DNA of 60,781 nt from Sphingomonas sp. Leaf21 (lineage in GTDB: Bacteria > Pseudomonadota > Alphaproteobacteria > Sphingomonadales > Sphingomonadaceae). The stretch is taken from contig NZ_CAKASM010000023.1 in assembly GCF_916858675.1 (NCBI RefSeq), positions 1-60,781 of the forward strand, written 5' to 3'. Each line of letters begins with the position of its first letter. Position 1 is the first letter of the stretch. Of this stretch, positions 52,232 to 60,271 are shown one piece after another. The position numbers and the translations under genes were made by a program. Below the pieces are notes generated by a model that saw only the letters and a program-made list of their open reading frames with translations, had not been told where the DNA came from and did no database searches.

Positions 52232-52607
52232 GCCGGTGCACGTGGAGAGCATTCTGAGCGGCGTGAAGCGGTTTGAGTTCCGTCGCCGGATGTTCACGCG
52301 GCGCGACGTGCGCTCCGTGCTGATCTACTGCACCATGCCGGTGGGCCGGCTGGTCGCTGAGTTCGAGATCGCCGGCATACTGGAGGACACGCCCGAGGGG
52401 CTGTGGGCCAGGACGTCGGAGGCGTCGGGCATAACGCGCGAATTCTATGACGCCTACTTCGAGGGACGTGATCGCGCCTTCGCGCTCGCGATCGGCGAGC
52501 TCAACGTGTTCGAGACGCCGATCGCACCGGACGAGATGATCGACGACTTCACGCCTCCGCAGTCCTACCGCTACGTGCCACCGCAACGGCAGCTGTCGCT
52601 GCTGTGA
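52209..52607 (+). CDS. ASCH domain protein
   Basis: A 132-residue PUA-like protein. LLSIRPVHVESILSGVKRFEFRRRMF, then VRSVLIYCTMPVGRLVAEFEIAGIL is the ASCH fold, proposed to bind RNA. It starts inside the end of the GNAT/PUA gene (ATG at 52209) and is convergent with the HATPase gene 26 bases away. GNAT-ASCH gene pairs of unknown function recur in bacterial genomes. No catalytic residues are obvious. Confidence 0.8.
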   Translation: MRVLLSIRPVHVESILSGVKRFEFRRRMFTRRDVRSVLIYCTMPVGRLVAEFEIAGILEDTPEGLWARTSEASGITREFYDAYFEGRDRAFALAIGELNVFETPIAPDEMIDDFTPPQSYRYVPPQRQLSLL

Positions 52608-52633
52608 GATGACGGGGGCTGCCTTATACGGCT

Positions 52634-53491
52634 TCATCGGCCTGCAGTCTTCGGGGCCAGGCAGGTTACCGCCGCCATAAGGCCGCGTAACTTAGGTTTC
52701 TGCGCGATCTGCCGTGCGATCCGATCGCCGAAGCAGCCGTCGAGTGTCAGCCCATAACCGCCCGAACGGAAGCGCAAGTGGCCAGACATATCCGCAAGCT
52801 TCTCAAAGATCGGCCGAAAGCCGTTGCCGTGACCGCTGTCGCGCGCAAAGCGCGAGACCCCGGCCTCGACCATGGCGAGCAAGGCCGCGCCATCGTCGCT
52901 CAGGCTCGCATGGTCCGGGTTGCGGGTCAGACTGCGAAGCGCGCCGATGCCAGTGTCCGCCACGACGAATTCAAAGCGCCCGGCCTCGGCGGAAAACATC
53001 GCCACGCCACTGTCGATCGCCTCGGAATGATCGATCACGTTGCCGATAAGTTCGCCCATGGCCGCGACAAGAAGTGCTGGCTTCACAAAGCCCGCAGCAA
53101 GCGCCGCTTTATGCGCATCGATCTTGAAGCCGTTGAGCGTCGCTTCCCCCACCAGGCCTGATCCTTGGATCAGGCCGCGGCGGCCATCGGGGGCCAGCCA
53201 TTGCTGCTGCTCGCTCGCCAGTGCGGACAGAATCGGCGCAAGCGAGCCGCGTTCAAGCCAATCCTGCCCATGCAAATCACCGATCGAAATCCCGGACTCC
53301 AAGTGTGCAAGCTCGACGGCCGGTCCCAGTGTTTCCGCCCGGAAAACAGCTCCGCCGAGCTGCGGCACACTGCCGCGCTGTCGTGCGCGGCCGAGACCGT
53401 CGACAACGCGATAGTCGAAGCGTGGAGCCAGGAGGTCAGGCTGCAAGCTTGAACTTCGGCAATAGAGTGCCGAACCAATCGCGCGAGACAC
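52634..53491 (-). CDS. GHKL/HATPase-type protein of STAS operon
   Basis: A histidine-kinase-like ATPase: N-box in MGELIGNVIDHSEAI, G1 in VADTGIGAL and G2-like SGHGNGF. There is no dimerisation/His box, so it is an anti-sigma (RsbW-like) or GHKL-type protein, not a sensor kinase. The 5' end overlaps the DUF4417 gene; the start may be the GTG at 53491 or the TTG at 53446. It is the last gene of the four-gene operon that begins with a STAS-like gene. RsbV/RsbW pairs work by partner switching and phosphorylation. Confidence 0.75.
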   Translation of the reverse strand: MSRAIGSALYCRSSSLQPDLLAPRFDYRVVDGLGRARQRGSVPQLGGAVFRAETLGPAVELAHLESGISIGDLHGQDWLERGSLAPILSALASEQQQWLAPDGRRGLIQGSGLVGEATLNGFKIDAHKAALAAGFVKPALLVAAMGELIGNVIDHSEAIDSGVAMFSAEAGRFEFVVADTGIGALRSLTRNPDHASLSDDGAALLAMVEAGVSRFARDSGHGNGFRPIFEKLADMSGHLRFRSGGYGLTLDGCFGDRIARQIAQKPKLRGLMAAVTCLAPKTAGR

Positions 53492-54530
53492 GAATATTGT
53501 TGGCGAGCAAAGCGTCCAGCCTTTCGTCGGCGGTAGTCATTTGCTTTATCCAGCGACGCTGTCCCTCATTGTCGACCCAAGCGACCTCGCGATGCTGCGC
53601 CTTCTCGAAGGGCGACGTATCTATGAAGATGACGTTGTAATATTCCGCCAGCAATCCGACCACCGGGAGCCCGCCCCTCAGGACAAGGTTGAGCCGCCGG
53701 CCCACATTCTGCGCGAGTTCGATCAGCCAAGCAGCGTGTTGCATCATACGGTTCGGAGTCTTGCCGCAGGTCGTGAACTCGTAAGCGATGTGCGTGACCT
53801 CGGGATGCGCGACGATATAGTCCGTCCAGCGCGCAAAATCGCATTCCGTCCGGCCATTCACATGAAGGGCTGCCGGCTGCCCTTCGGACACGATTTCGTG
53901 ATAGCAGACGGCGATCCGCCGCATGGCATGGAGGTCGTCCCAGCGCGGGCGATCGACCATCAGACTGAAGTTGGGAACTGTAACCATCGACACCCCCAGG
54001 CGTCGGAAGTTTGCAACGGCCTTGAGGCGACCGCGCCGCTCAAGGCGCCACCAGCCTTCGACTTCCTTGTCCTGCGCCACGCCGGAGAGGAGGATTTCGG
54101 TAGCCGGATCAATCTTGAAGGTTTCGGCGATGCTTTCGCGCGTGTCGAATCGGCAGTCGGCGAAACGGTTGAAGAAACGATACAATGGCACAGCGACAGC
54201 GCTTGCCGGCACCGGCGCTGCAAGCGCACTGCCATGGAAGAGCATGGTGAGATGTTGGGGCAGATCGGGCCGTGCGAGCGGTGCAGCCAGAGGCGTTTCG
54301 AGAGCAAGCCCGTGCACTTCTCGAATGCGATCGGCGAACGTCAATGCATGAGGACATACGGCCGGACAGGCATCGGGCTTGCGGCAGCAATGGTCCAGGC
54401 AGTTGAAACCGGGCCCAATAACAGTCTGTCCGCCACAGGTCGCTTGGTCGGGACAACCAACGCACCCCAACGACATAGCAGCGCCAGGCTTACTCCAGTA
54501 ACTCTTGAACGCTCGCTCCTGTTGGGACAT
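53436..54530 (-). CDS. DUF4417 protein with Cys-rich N terminus
   Basis: A 364-residue protein. The first 65 residues contain CVGCPDQATCGG and CLDHCCRKPDACPAVCPHA, about ten cysteines that suggest Fe-S or zinc. The C-terminal part VTVPNFSLMVDRPRWDDLHAMRRI, then GQPAALHVNGRTECDFARW fits DUF4417. That family is found in phages and bacteria and has no proven activity. The ATG is followed by MSQQERAFKSYWSK. Twelve bases separate it from the small gene upstream, and it overlaps the HATPase gene downstream. Confidence 0.75.
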   Translation of the reverse strand: MSQQERAFKSYWSKPGAAMSLGCVGCPDQATCGGQTVIGPGFNCLDHCCRKPDACPAVCPHALTFADRIREVHGLALETPLAAPLARPDLPQHLTMLFHGSALAAPVPASAVAVPLYRFFNRFADCRFDTRESIAETFKIDPATEILLSGVAQDKEVEGWWRLERRGRLKAVANFRRLGVSMVTVPNFSLMVDRPRWDDLHAMRRIAVCYHEIVSEGQPAALHVNGRTECDFARWTDYIVAHPEVTHIAYEFTTCGKTPNRMMQHAAWLIELAQNVGRRLNLVLRGGLPVVGLLAEYYNVIFIDTSPFEKAQHREVAWVDNEGQRRWIKQMTTADERLDALLANNIRVSRDWFGTLLPKFKLAA

Positions 54531-54542
54531 TTCACTGAACCT

Positions 54543-54890
54543 CTAGCTAAACGAAACCTCGAAAACGCCACTGATTGGATCGGCTGCAACAATGTCGGCG
54601 CGGGCGATGTTGCACCCTTGTGCAATCGACTGAACAAGAGCCTGGCTGGGGCTGCAAACCTCGAGCACGGCCGAAACGCCACGGCGTCCGATCAACTTGC
54701 CGCCTTCCATCCGCACCGCGACCGTGTCACCGACCGCAAGGTTGGCATCGCCAAGTGCTTCGGCTTCGTAGCGGCTGGCGGCATGGTCCGGCGTCTTGCT
54801 GAAGAGGTCGGGGGTATTGGCCTCAACCGCCGCCTTGTCCCAGCATTTCTCGAAGGTCTTTCTCGTCTTTTCCTTGAAATCAGCTCCCAT
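54543..54890 (-). CDS. Small unknown protein of the STAS operon
   Basis: A 115-residue protein beginning MGADFKEKTRKTFEKCWDKA. A later region GDTVAVRMEGGKLIGRRGVSAVLE, then IARADIVAADPISGVFEVSF suggests a small beta-barrel-like domain. No family could be named. It overlaps the STAS gene by 11 bases and lies 12 bases before DUF4417, so its product should be made with both. It could be a linker or regulator of the DUF4417 enzyme. Confidence 0.65.
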   Translation of the reverse strand: MGADFKEKTRKTFEKCWDKAAVEANTPDLFSKTPDHAASRYEAEALGDANLAVGDTVAVRMEGGKLIGRRGVSAVLEVCSPSQALVQSIAQGCNIARADIVAADPISGVFEVSFS

Positions 54891-55452
54891 CCTCACTCTC
54901 CGCAAATATCGGCCTGTAAGTCTTGGTACGCCCACGCGACTGTTCACATAGCAAACCCATACTCGACAATGAAGCCAAGCGGTTGTTCCAAGCCGTTGCC
55001 TTGACTTGGCTATTCTCAATTTCCATCAATTGAACAGCGGTCGTCTCACCCTCGCGATTGACGAGATCGAAGGTCAGCTGCTGCATGGGATCAAGTTTGC
55101 CGACGTACCGGCAGCGCAGCATCGTCCCGTCATCACCGACGACACAGACCATGAGCACATCGCCGCGCGGATGGACGAGTTCGACAAGCTCATCGATCAC
55201 GTCAGCATTGGCATTGGCAACCGCCGGATAGAAGTTCGACTTGCGGCCGCGCACGAATGTGCGGAAAGCAAGCACCGACTCCCGCAGATAGCTAGCGGTC
55301 GCGACCTCGATTCGACTGAAATCGAGAAACAGAGGCTCGGGCGTTGCCGGTTCGTCGCCGAGCGCCTCAATCAGCCGCACATAAAGCTGCCGGCCGCTCG
55401 GCGCCCCTGAGAGGATCGTCACACCTGCAAATTCAGCAATATCGAAAATCAT
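54880..55452 (-). CDS. STAS-like (DUF4325) protein with winged helix
   Basis: A 190-residue protein, first gene of the operon. Residues 1-95 (SGAPSGRQLYVRLIEAL, LFLDFSRIEVATASYLRESVLAF) are a STAS-like DUF4325 domain as in anti-sigma-factor antagonists. Residues about 110-180 (TFDLVNREGETTAVQLMEIEN, AWNNRLASLSSMGLLCEQSR, KTYRPIF) form a winged helix. The pairing with an HATPase further downstream resembles RsbV/RsbW, but this one may bind DNA itself. The upstream 430 bases hold no gene but contain site E. Confidence 0.75.
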   Translation of the reverse strand: MIFDIAEFAGVTILSGAPSGRQLYVRLIEALGDEPATPEPLFLDFSRIEVATASYLRESVLAFRTFVRGRKSNFYPAVANANADVIDELVELVHPRGDVLMVCVVGDDGTMLRCRYVGKLDPMQQLTFDLVNREGETTAVQLMEIENSQVKATAWNNRLASLSSMGLLCEQSRGRTKTYRPIFAESEDGS

Positions 55453-55888
55453 AGCTCACATTCTCACGCGTTACACATGAGATATATGAAAAGAGGGATT
55501 CGAGTCAAGCTTTGCTAAGCCGTCCTAGCTTTGGATGGGCTCGCTGCGCTGGTGCATCGTGCAAGGGAAGTTGAGTAACCAGTGCGCGCGGCCAAGCCAG
55601 ATCGTCTGTAACAGGGCTACGTGTTGCCAAAACGGTCCGGGCAGAACCTGCACACCAAGATGATGAGTTGGTATCAAAACCGTCCGGTTTCGACCGAGCG
55701 GCGCGACAGCGCATTTCCGCCGGCTTGCAGGTGTCAGAACCGCGTGTCGATAAAAGCGACTTCCGACAGGCTGAGGTCAAAAGGTCTACCTTTTAGCTTC
55801 CGCCTCATTGCGCACAGCCTCTTAAAAACGAGGGATTTTCGGAGAGCGGGAGCTGGGAGGCCGTTCGAGGTGTAAGCAGGGCGATCCA
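55453..55888. other. Gene-free spacer with site E
   Basis: No gene is supported. It holds the STAS-operon promoter region (TTTTCATATATCTCATG near 55485), site E at 55671, a half site GTGTCAGAACCG at 55731 and a further AAAACGGTCCGG at 55629. The density of site-like sequences suggests repeated recombination here. Confidence 0.5.
55671..55696. repeat. Palindromic recombination-like site E
   Basis: GTATCAAAACCG, TC, CGGTTTCGACCG. The inner eight bases of both arms fit the consensus; the outer right arm has decayed. It lies 219 bases beyond the STAS start and marks the far end of the STAS/HATPase block opposite site D. A half site follows at 55731. Confidence 0.5.
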
Positions 55889-55955
55889 GCCTCCTGAAAC
55901 TGTCTCTTGTTTGGGCGCCTCAAATCTGTGCATGCTGAAACGAGTTTCAGGAGGC
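55889..55955. promoter_or_regulatory. Inverted repeat before the second resolvase
   Basis: GCCTCCTGAAACT (55889-55901) and AGTTTCAGGAGGC (55943-55955) are perfect 13-base arms. The right arm contains the AGGAGG ribosome site of the resolvase. This is probably the res or operator site, by which the protein would control its own synthesis. Confidence 0.7.
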
Positions 55956-55958
55956 GGC

Positions 55959-56537
55959 ATGCTCGTCGGCTATGCGCGGGTCTCGACCCGCGACCAAAAT
56001 CCAGCAGCGCAGATCGAAGCCTTGAAGGCGATCGGCTGCAACCGCGTATTCGTCGAGAAGCTGTCCGGAGCAAACCGCGACCGGCCAGAGCTGAAAGCCG
56101 CTCTCGACTACATGAGGGAAGGGGACACGCTTGTCGTCTGGAAACTCGATCGCCTGGCGCGCTCCGTGCGCCAGCTCGTCGAAACATCGGCTGACCTAGA
56201 CGTGCGTGGCATTGGCCTCCGCGTCCTGACCCAGCAGATCGACACCACATCGGCCGGCGGTCGTCTCATCTTCCACGTTTTCGCGGCCGTGGCCGAGTTC
56301 GAGCGGGAGCTGATGCTCGAGCGAACCCATGCCGGCCTTGCAACGGCGCGCGCCGCCAATCGTCGCGGCGGCCGGCCGAAGGCTCTTGATGAGGCGCAGA
56401 TCCGCCGGGCAAAAGCGATGCTCGCCGATCCGATGATAACCGTCGAGGAGGTAGCGCAGCAGTTAGGCACCGCTCCGTCGACGCTTTACCGACATATTCC
56501 AGGAGGCCGCAGCGCGGTCATGGGCGGAGCGGCATGA
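55959..56537 (+). CDS. Serine recombinase (resolvase/invertase type)
   Basis: A 192-residue small serine recombinase. YARVSTRDQNPAAQIEAL holds the catalytic Ser, followed by RPELKAALDYMREGDTLVVWKLDRLARS and FAAVAEFERELMLERTHAGL. The C-terminal HTH is ITVEEVAQQLGTAPSTLYRHI. The ATG follows AGGAGG in the inverted repeat. The stop overlaps the methylase start by four bases (ATGA), so the recombinase and the restriction-modification genes seem joined as one mobile unit. Confidence 0.92.
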   Translation: MLVGYARVSTRDQNPAAQIEALKAIGCNRVFVEKLSGANRDRPELKAALDYMREGDTLVVWKLDRLARSVRQLVETSADLDVRGIGLRVLTQQIDTTSAGGRLIFHVFAAVAEFERELMLERTHAGLATARAANRRGGRPKALDEAQIRRAKAMLADPMITVEEVAQQLGTAPSTLYRHIPGGRSAVMGGAA

Positions 56538-57640
56538 GCCAGGCATTGAAGATCAAGTCGAACGTCGTCACCCTCAAGACCGCGCGTCCAGAGGTTCGGC
56601 CGGTCCTGCCCGCGCTGCCGGAAAGGGCAGGGCGCTACCCCGAGCTGCGCTACATGGGATCGAAGGCGCGTCTACTGCCGTGGATCCATAGCGTTCTCAA
56701 CGAGCTGGATTTCGAAAGCGCGTGGGATCCGTTCTCCGGGACCGGCTGCGTCGCCTATATGATGAAGGCGATGGACCGGCGCGTGATCGCGTCCGACTTC
56801 CTCAACTTTACCAGCACCGTCGCGCGCGCGACCGTCGAGAACAACAGCACTCACCTTGACGGAAAAGCCATTGCGCGACTGATCGATCGAACGCCGTCGA
56901 CACATCATTTCATCGAGAAAACCTTCAACGGGGTTTTCTACACGAAGCCCGACCTGCAATTCCTTGACCGCGTGTCGGGCAATATCGGCCAGCTTCAGGA
57001 TCCGCATCAGCAGGCGCTCGCTTATGCCGCCCTGTTCCGGTCTTGTCTCAAGCGCCAGCCCCGCGGTGTATTCACGATCTCGGGCGACCTGTCGCACTAT
57101 GACGATGGGCGGCGCGATCTCCGGCTGTCTCTCGAGGAACATTTCCTCGAACAGATCGAGGTCTATAATGCCGCCGTCTTTGACAACGGGCGGAAAAATG
57201 CGGCGATCCGGTCGGACCTCTTCGATCTGCCCAGGCGGAAAGTCGATCTCGTCTATCTCGATCCGCCTTATGTCCCGCGGTCTGACGACAACTGCTACGT
57301 CAAGCGCTATCACTTCCTCGAGGGGCTGTCCTGCTACTGGCAGGGCCTGCCGATCGACGAGAAGACGAAAGTGAAAAAGATCGCCAAGCGGTACACGCCG
57401 TTTAGCTATCGGCGCACGGCGGTCGAAGCGTTCGACCGCATGTTTGCCCGCTTCGCGAAAAGCCAGATCGTGCTGTCTTACAGCTCTAACGGCTTCCCTG
57501 ATCTCGCACAGCTCGAGGCGCTGATGCGAAAGCATAAGCAGACCGTGCGTGTATTTGAAAAGCCGCACCGCTATCACTTCGGCACGCATAAGGGCGTCGA
57601 ACGCGCCGCCGTGACCGAATATCTGATTGTGGGAAGCTGA
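56534..57640 (+). CDS. D12-class (Dam-type) adenine methyltransferase
   Basis: A 368-residue N6-adenine methyltransferase of the alpha (D12) class. The order is RYMGSKARLLPWI (40-52), the SAM motif DPFSGTGCVAYM (65-76), then the catalytic DPPY at 243-246 (VYLDPPYVPRSDD). Family members methylate GATC or related sites. It is coupled to the resolvase upstream (ATGA) and to the endonuclease downstream (TGATG), which indicates a type II restriction-modification operon. Recognition of GATC is plausible but not shown. Confidence 0.9.
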   Translation: MSQALKIKSNVVTLKTARPEVRPVLPALPERAGRYPELRYMGSKARLLPWIHSVLNELDFESAWDPFSGTGCVAYMMKAMDRRVIASDFLNFTSTVARATVENNSTHLDGKAIARLIDRTPSTHHFIEKTFNGVFYTKPDLQFLDRVSGNIGQLQDPHQQALAYAALFRSCLKRQPRGVFTISGDLSHYDDGRRDLRLSLEEHFLEQIEVYNAAVFDNGRKNAAIRSDLFDLPRRKVDLVYLDPPYVPRSDDNCYVKRYHFLEGLSCYWQGLPIDEKTKVKKIAKRYTPFSYRRTAVEAFDRMFARFAKSQIVLSYSSNGFPDLAQLEALMRKHKQTVRVFEKPHRYHFGTHKGVERAAVTEYLIVGS

Positions 57641-58473
57641 TGCAGGTTCGAGATCAGACGCTGGACGAGATCAAGGCCAGTCTTAGTCCACTCACCGTCG
57701 AGTGGATGGATGACGCTGCGCGGGAAGCAATGGCGCTTCTCGCCGAGTTACCGGTCAAAGACACCTATGACCGGAACGACGTCGCAGCGATGCTCGATCA
57801 GGGTTTCGACCGCGGGATCCTGTGCGCCCGGCTGTTCCTGATGCTGTCCAAGGACGCGATGACGACGGCGCTCTCGAAGGAGCTGCCGGAAGGCTATGGC
57901 GCGAAACGCTACAAGGCCGATCGCGAGACTTTTCTGGATGCCCTCGATCGGCTCGGACTACCCGATAAGATGGCGGCCACCATCAATTACCAACCGATAT
58001 GGAGCGATATTCTCAAGGAGCGGCTGCGATCGGGGCGCGGATCCGCCATCCAGGGCCAGAAGCGGGGCAGGGGGCTTGAGGACTTCACAGAGGTTCTGGT
58101 CCGGGAGGTATTCGGCGACGCCTATGAGACACGCTGCACCTTCACCGGCGCAGACGGTAAAACCGCCAAATGCGATATCGCCATCCCTGATAAAAACCGC
58201 CCCCGGATCGTGATCGAGGTCAAAGGCTATAACGCGACCGGCTCGAAAATGACCGATATCATCGGCGACCTTGATGCCATCATCGACGCCAAGCGGCACG
58301 ATACGACGCTCCTGTTCGTGACGGACGGGTCAACCTGGGCTGCACGCCTTTCCGATCTCCGGAAGATTGTCGACCGCCAGAACCAGGGCAAGATCGCCCG
58401 CATCTACACGACCAAGATGCAGGCGGATTTCCTCGCCGATCTCGAGGGGCTGAAAGGCTCGATGGGGCTCTGA
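57640..58473 (+). CDS. Type II restriction endonuclease, DpnII-like
   Basis: A 277-residue nuclease. The PD-(D/E)XK site is visible as KCDIAIPDKNRPRIVIEVKGY with Asp179 and Glu193-Val-Lys195. GRGLEDFTEVLVREV before it and the N-terminal helical part fit the DpnII family. It begins at the last base of the methylase gene. With that methylase it would form a type II system that cuts unmodified foreign DNA. Confidence 0.82.
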   Translation: MQVRDQTLDEIKASLSPLTVEWMDDAAREAMALLAELPVKDTYDRNDVAAMLDQGFDRGILCARLFLMLSKDAMTTALSKELPEGYGAKRYKADRETFLDALDRLGLPDKMAATINYQPIWSDILKERLRSGRGSAIQGQKRGRGLEDFTEVLVREVFGDAYETRCTFTGADGKTAKCDIAIPDKNRPRIVIEVKGYNATGSKMTDIIGDLDAIIDAKRHDTTLLFVTDGSTWAARLSDLRKIVDRQNQGKIARIYTTKMQADFLADLEGLKGSMGL

Positions 58474-58497
58474 TATGTCCCGCTCTCGACCTCAAGC

Positions 58498-59019
58498 ATG
58501 TTGAACGCCCTTGCCCGGATCCTGCTGACAAGTTCCGCCATCGCGCCGGTCGGCCTCACTTATGCATGGGTCGCCTACACACAAAATGACCTTCGTGCGG
58601 CGCTTTATATTGCGATCGGGAGCCTTGCGACGGTAGCGATCTGCCTGATGATGCTTCGCTATGCCAAAAAGAACCTCGAAATAACGTCGTTTCAGGCAAG
58701 CGAGGTTGAGGCTGCCGATCGAGAGAATATGGGCTTTCTCCTGTTGTACCTCCTGCCACTCTTTACATCACAGTTTAATACCTTGAACTGGCAGCTCTGG
58801 ATTCCAACCCTTGGTATATTCGCTATTATAACGGCGACCGGGTATAACTATCACTTCAACCCGCTACTCGGCATCCTTCGATGGCATTTTTACAAAGTGA
58901 AGTCGCGGGAGGGCGTGACATATGTCCTGATTACCAAGAAGCAGATACGATCAGCCGCCAATCCCATTTCGGTCGGGCAACTGACGGAGTATATTCTAAT
59001 CGACCTGGAGGATGCCTGA
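58498..59019 (+). CDS. kwaA: KwaA-like membrane protein (Kiwa defence)
   Basis: A 173-residue membrane protein with four hydrophobic segments (SAIAPVGLTYAWVAY, LYIAIGSLATVAICLMML, GFLLLYLLPLFTSQF, WIPTLGIFAIITATG). A cytoplasmic tail includes NPLLGILRWHFYKVKSREGVTYVLITKKQ, typical of KwaA. In Kiwa, KwaA is the membrane sensor of phage infection. Its stop overlaps the kwaB start (TGATG). GC content drops here, which marks imported DNA. The start is taken at ATG 58498 because of the membrane topology. Confidence 0.72.
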   Translation: MLNALARILLTSSAIAPVGLTYAWVAYTQNDLRAALYIAIGSLATVAICLMMLRYAKKNLEITSFQASEVEAADRENMGFLLLYLLPLFTSQFNTLNWQLWIPTLGIFAIITATGYNYHFNPLLGILRWHFYKVKSREGVTYVLITKKQIRSAANPISVGQLTEYILIDLEDA

Positions 59020-59885
59020 TGGTGAACCTGTTTGCCCTGTGTCGACCGAGCGGGGTTCTCGAAGTGAAGCGTGTCGCATTGGCCCAGCCGGTTCAGGCAA
59101 AGGTCGGCGGGATATTCCAAGGTCAGGCCATTAATTTTCTGCAAAACGTCAACGAAGAGGTCGAGTTTTCCGGAGGCTGGAAGCCGGACGATGACGAAAT
59201 GCTCGTCATGAATCCTCCGGCAGAAGCAGCGGTTATCGCCGCGGCGCAGACAGCCAACCCGATCAGCCTGCCCGAGATCGACGCATCGAATTTCATGGCG
59301 GAAGGGATCCGCGGTCTTTTCATCATTGATGGGGCTGGGCCGGCGCAGCGGGTTTTGATCCAGGCCTTTTCCGCCCAGCAGCTTCTTTCACGCCGGTTTA
59401 CGCTGTTTCAGTCGGGTAATTCGTTCAAAGAACTCACCGAACCCGGCTTCACGCTTGACAACGGCATTGTGGCGATACTCGAGGCCGGAAAACTCAAATT
59501 CAAGAGCTTCCACAGGGTTCGAGGTATCTTCGATCTCCAACAATTCTATCGCGAGGCGACCGACCAAGACCTCGATACATTCAGTCAGCACAGCAGTCTC
59601 GAGATCGCCGACGTGGCAGCTTTCAAGGTAGTGGCGGATCAGGGCATCCGAAAACTTGTTCACGCGATAACGAAGGCCGACGTCCTCAATAACCATCAGG
59701 TCGCGATCATCGCTCAGAAGGCGGCCGGCCTTGGTATCAACGTTGTCGTTCAGAACGGAAAGCTCGTCGTGCCAGCGGATCGCAAGTCGATAAAAGACTT
59801 GTTCCGCTTTCTGGACGACGGTATCTATCAGGCTGCTTTGAGTTCATCACGCTATGTGACCAATTCAAAGCGGCTCCTGCCCTGA
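59019..59885 (+). CDS. kwaB: KwaB-like DUF4868 protein (Kiwa defence)
   Basis: About 288 residues, read from ATG 59019. The C-terminal half (LDNGIVAILEAGKLKFKSFHRVRGIFD and the ending FRFLDDGIYQAALSSSRYVTNSKRLL) matches the DUF4868 domain of KwaB. KwaB binds DNA and with KwaA blocks phage late transcription and replication. The N-terminal part is less typical. It follows kwaA by one overlapping base, and both follow a type II restriction system. Alternative: a DUF4868 protein of another system. Confidence 0.72.
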   Translation: MVNLFALCRPSGVLEVKRVALAQPVQAKVGGIFQGQAINFLQNVNEEVEFSGGWKPDDDEMLVMNPPAEAAVIAAAQTANPISLPEIDASNFMAEGIRGLFIIDGAGPAQRVLIQAFSAQQLLSRRFTLFQSGNSFKELTEPGFTLDNGIVAILEAGKLKFKSFHRVRGIFDLQQFYREATDQDLDTFSQHSSLEIADVAAFKVVADQGIRKLVHAITKADVLNNHQVAIIAQKAAGLGINVVVQNGKLVVPADRKSIKDLFRFLDDGIYQAALSSSRYVTNSKRLLP

Positions 59886-59980
59886 CTGCAACAAACGTCG
59901 CCATCGTGCAGTCTAAATTCACCGGATCGGGGGCGGCATATAGAATGAATTGACATAGGTATGCCCTGCCCGCGTGAGTA

Positions 59981-60009
59981 GCGGCGGGTGCGAATGCCGC
60001 TCCCGCCGC
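59981..60009. other. GC-rich hairpin between kwaB and Cys-rich gene
   Basis: GCGGCGGG (59981-59988) and CCCGCCGC (60002-60009) form an 8 bp stem. It lies just beyond the stop of the minus-strand Cys-rich gene and could end its transcript, but no T-run follows. Confidence 0.4.
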
Positions 60010-60016
60010 CCCTAGG

Positions 60017-60232
60017 TTAGTGCTTCATGCCTGACATGTCGTGGCCGGCATGGTCACCATGCTTGCCGTCCTTCATGCCAGCGCAGCAGTTGCCCTTCTT
60101 GCCATCCTTGTCCTTGCAGCAGTCTGCGCCGTCCTTGCAGCATGCCGTGTCGGCGCAGCAGGAACCGGCCGCGAACGCGACACCGGGAATTGCCAGCGCC
60201 AGAGCGGCACCGATCAGCTTGAACTTGGTCAT
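60017..60232 (-). CDS. Exported Cys/His/Met-rich metal-binding protein
   Basis: A 71-residue protein with a signal peptide (MTKFKLIGAALALAIPGVAFA, cut after AFA). The mature part contains CCADTACC, ADCCKDKDGKKGNCCAGMK, and ends HGDHAGHDMSGMKH. Cysteine pairs plus His/Met pattern suggest periplasmic copper or silver binding. It is preceded by a typical start and lies 40 bases downstream of another small exported-type gene on the same strand. Related small proteins occur in copper-resistance loci of sphingomonads. Confidence 0.8.
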   Translation of the reverse strand: MTKFKLIGAALALAIPGVAFAAGSCCADTACCKDGADCCKDKDGKKGNCCAGMKDGKHGDHAGHDMSGMKH

Positions 60233-60271
60233 CAGTAACTCCGTCGATTGAATGTGTGTTCGTTGGGATAA

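Noticed and set aside
53541..55004. 487-residue plus-strand open frame
   Set aside because: It is the antisense shadow of the DUF4417 and small-protein genes, which have overlapping operon structure and recognisable motifs on the minus strand.
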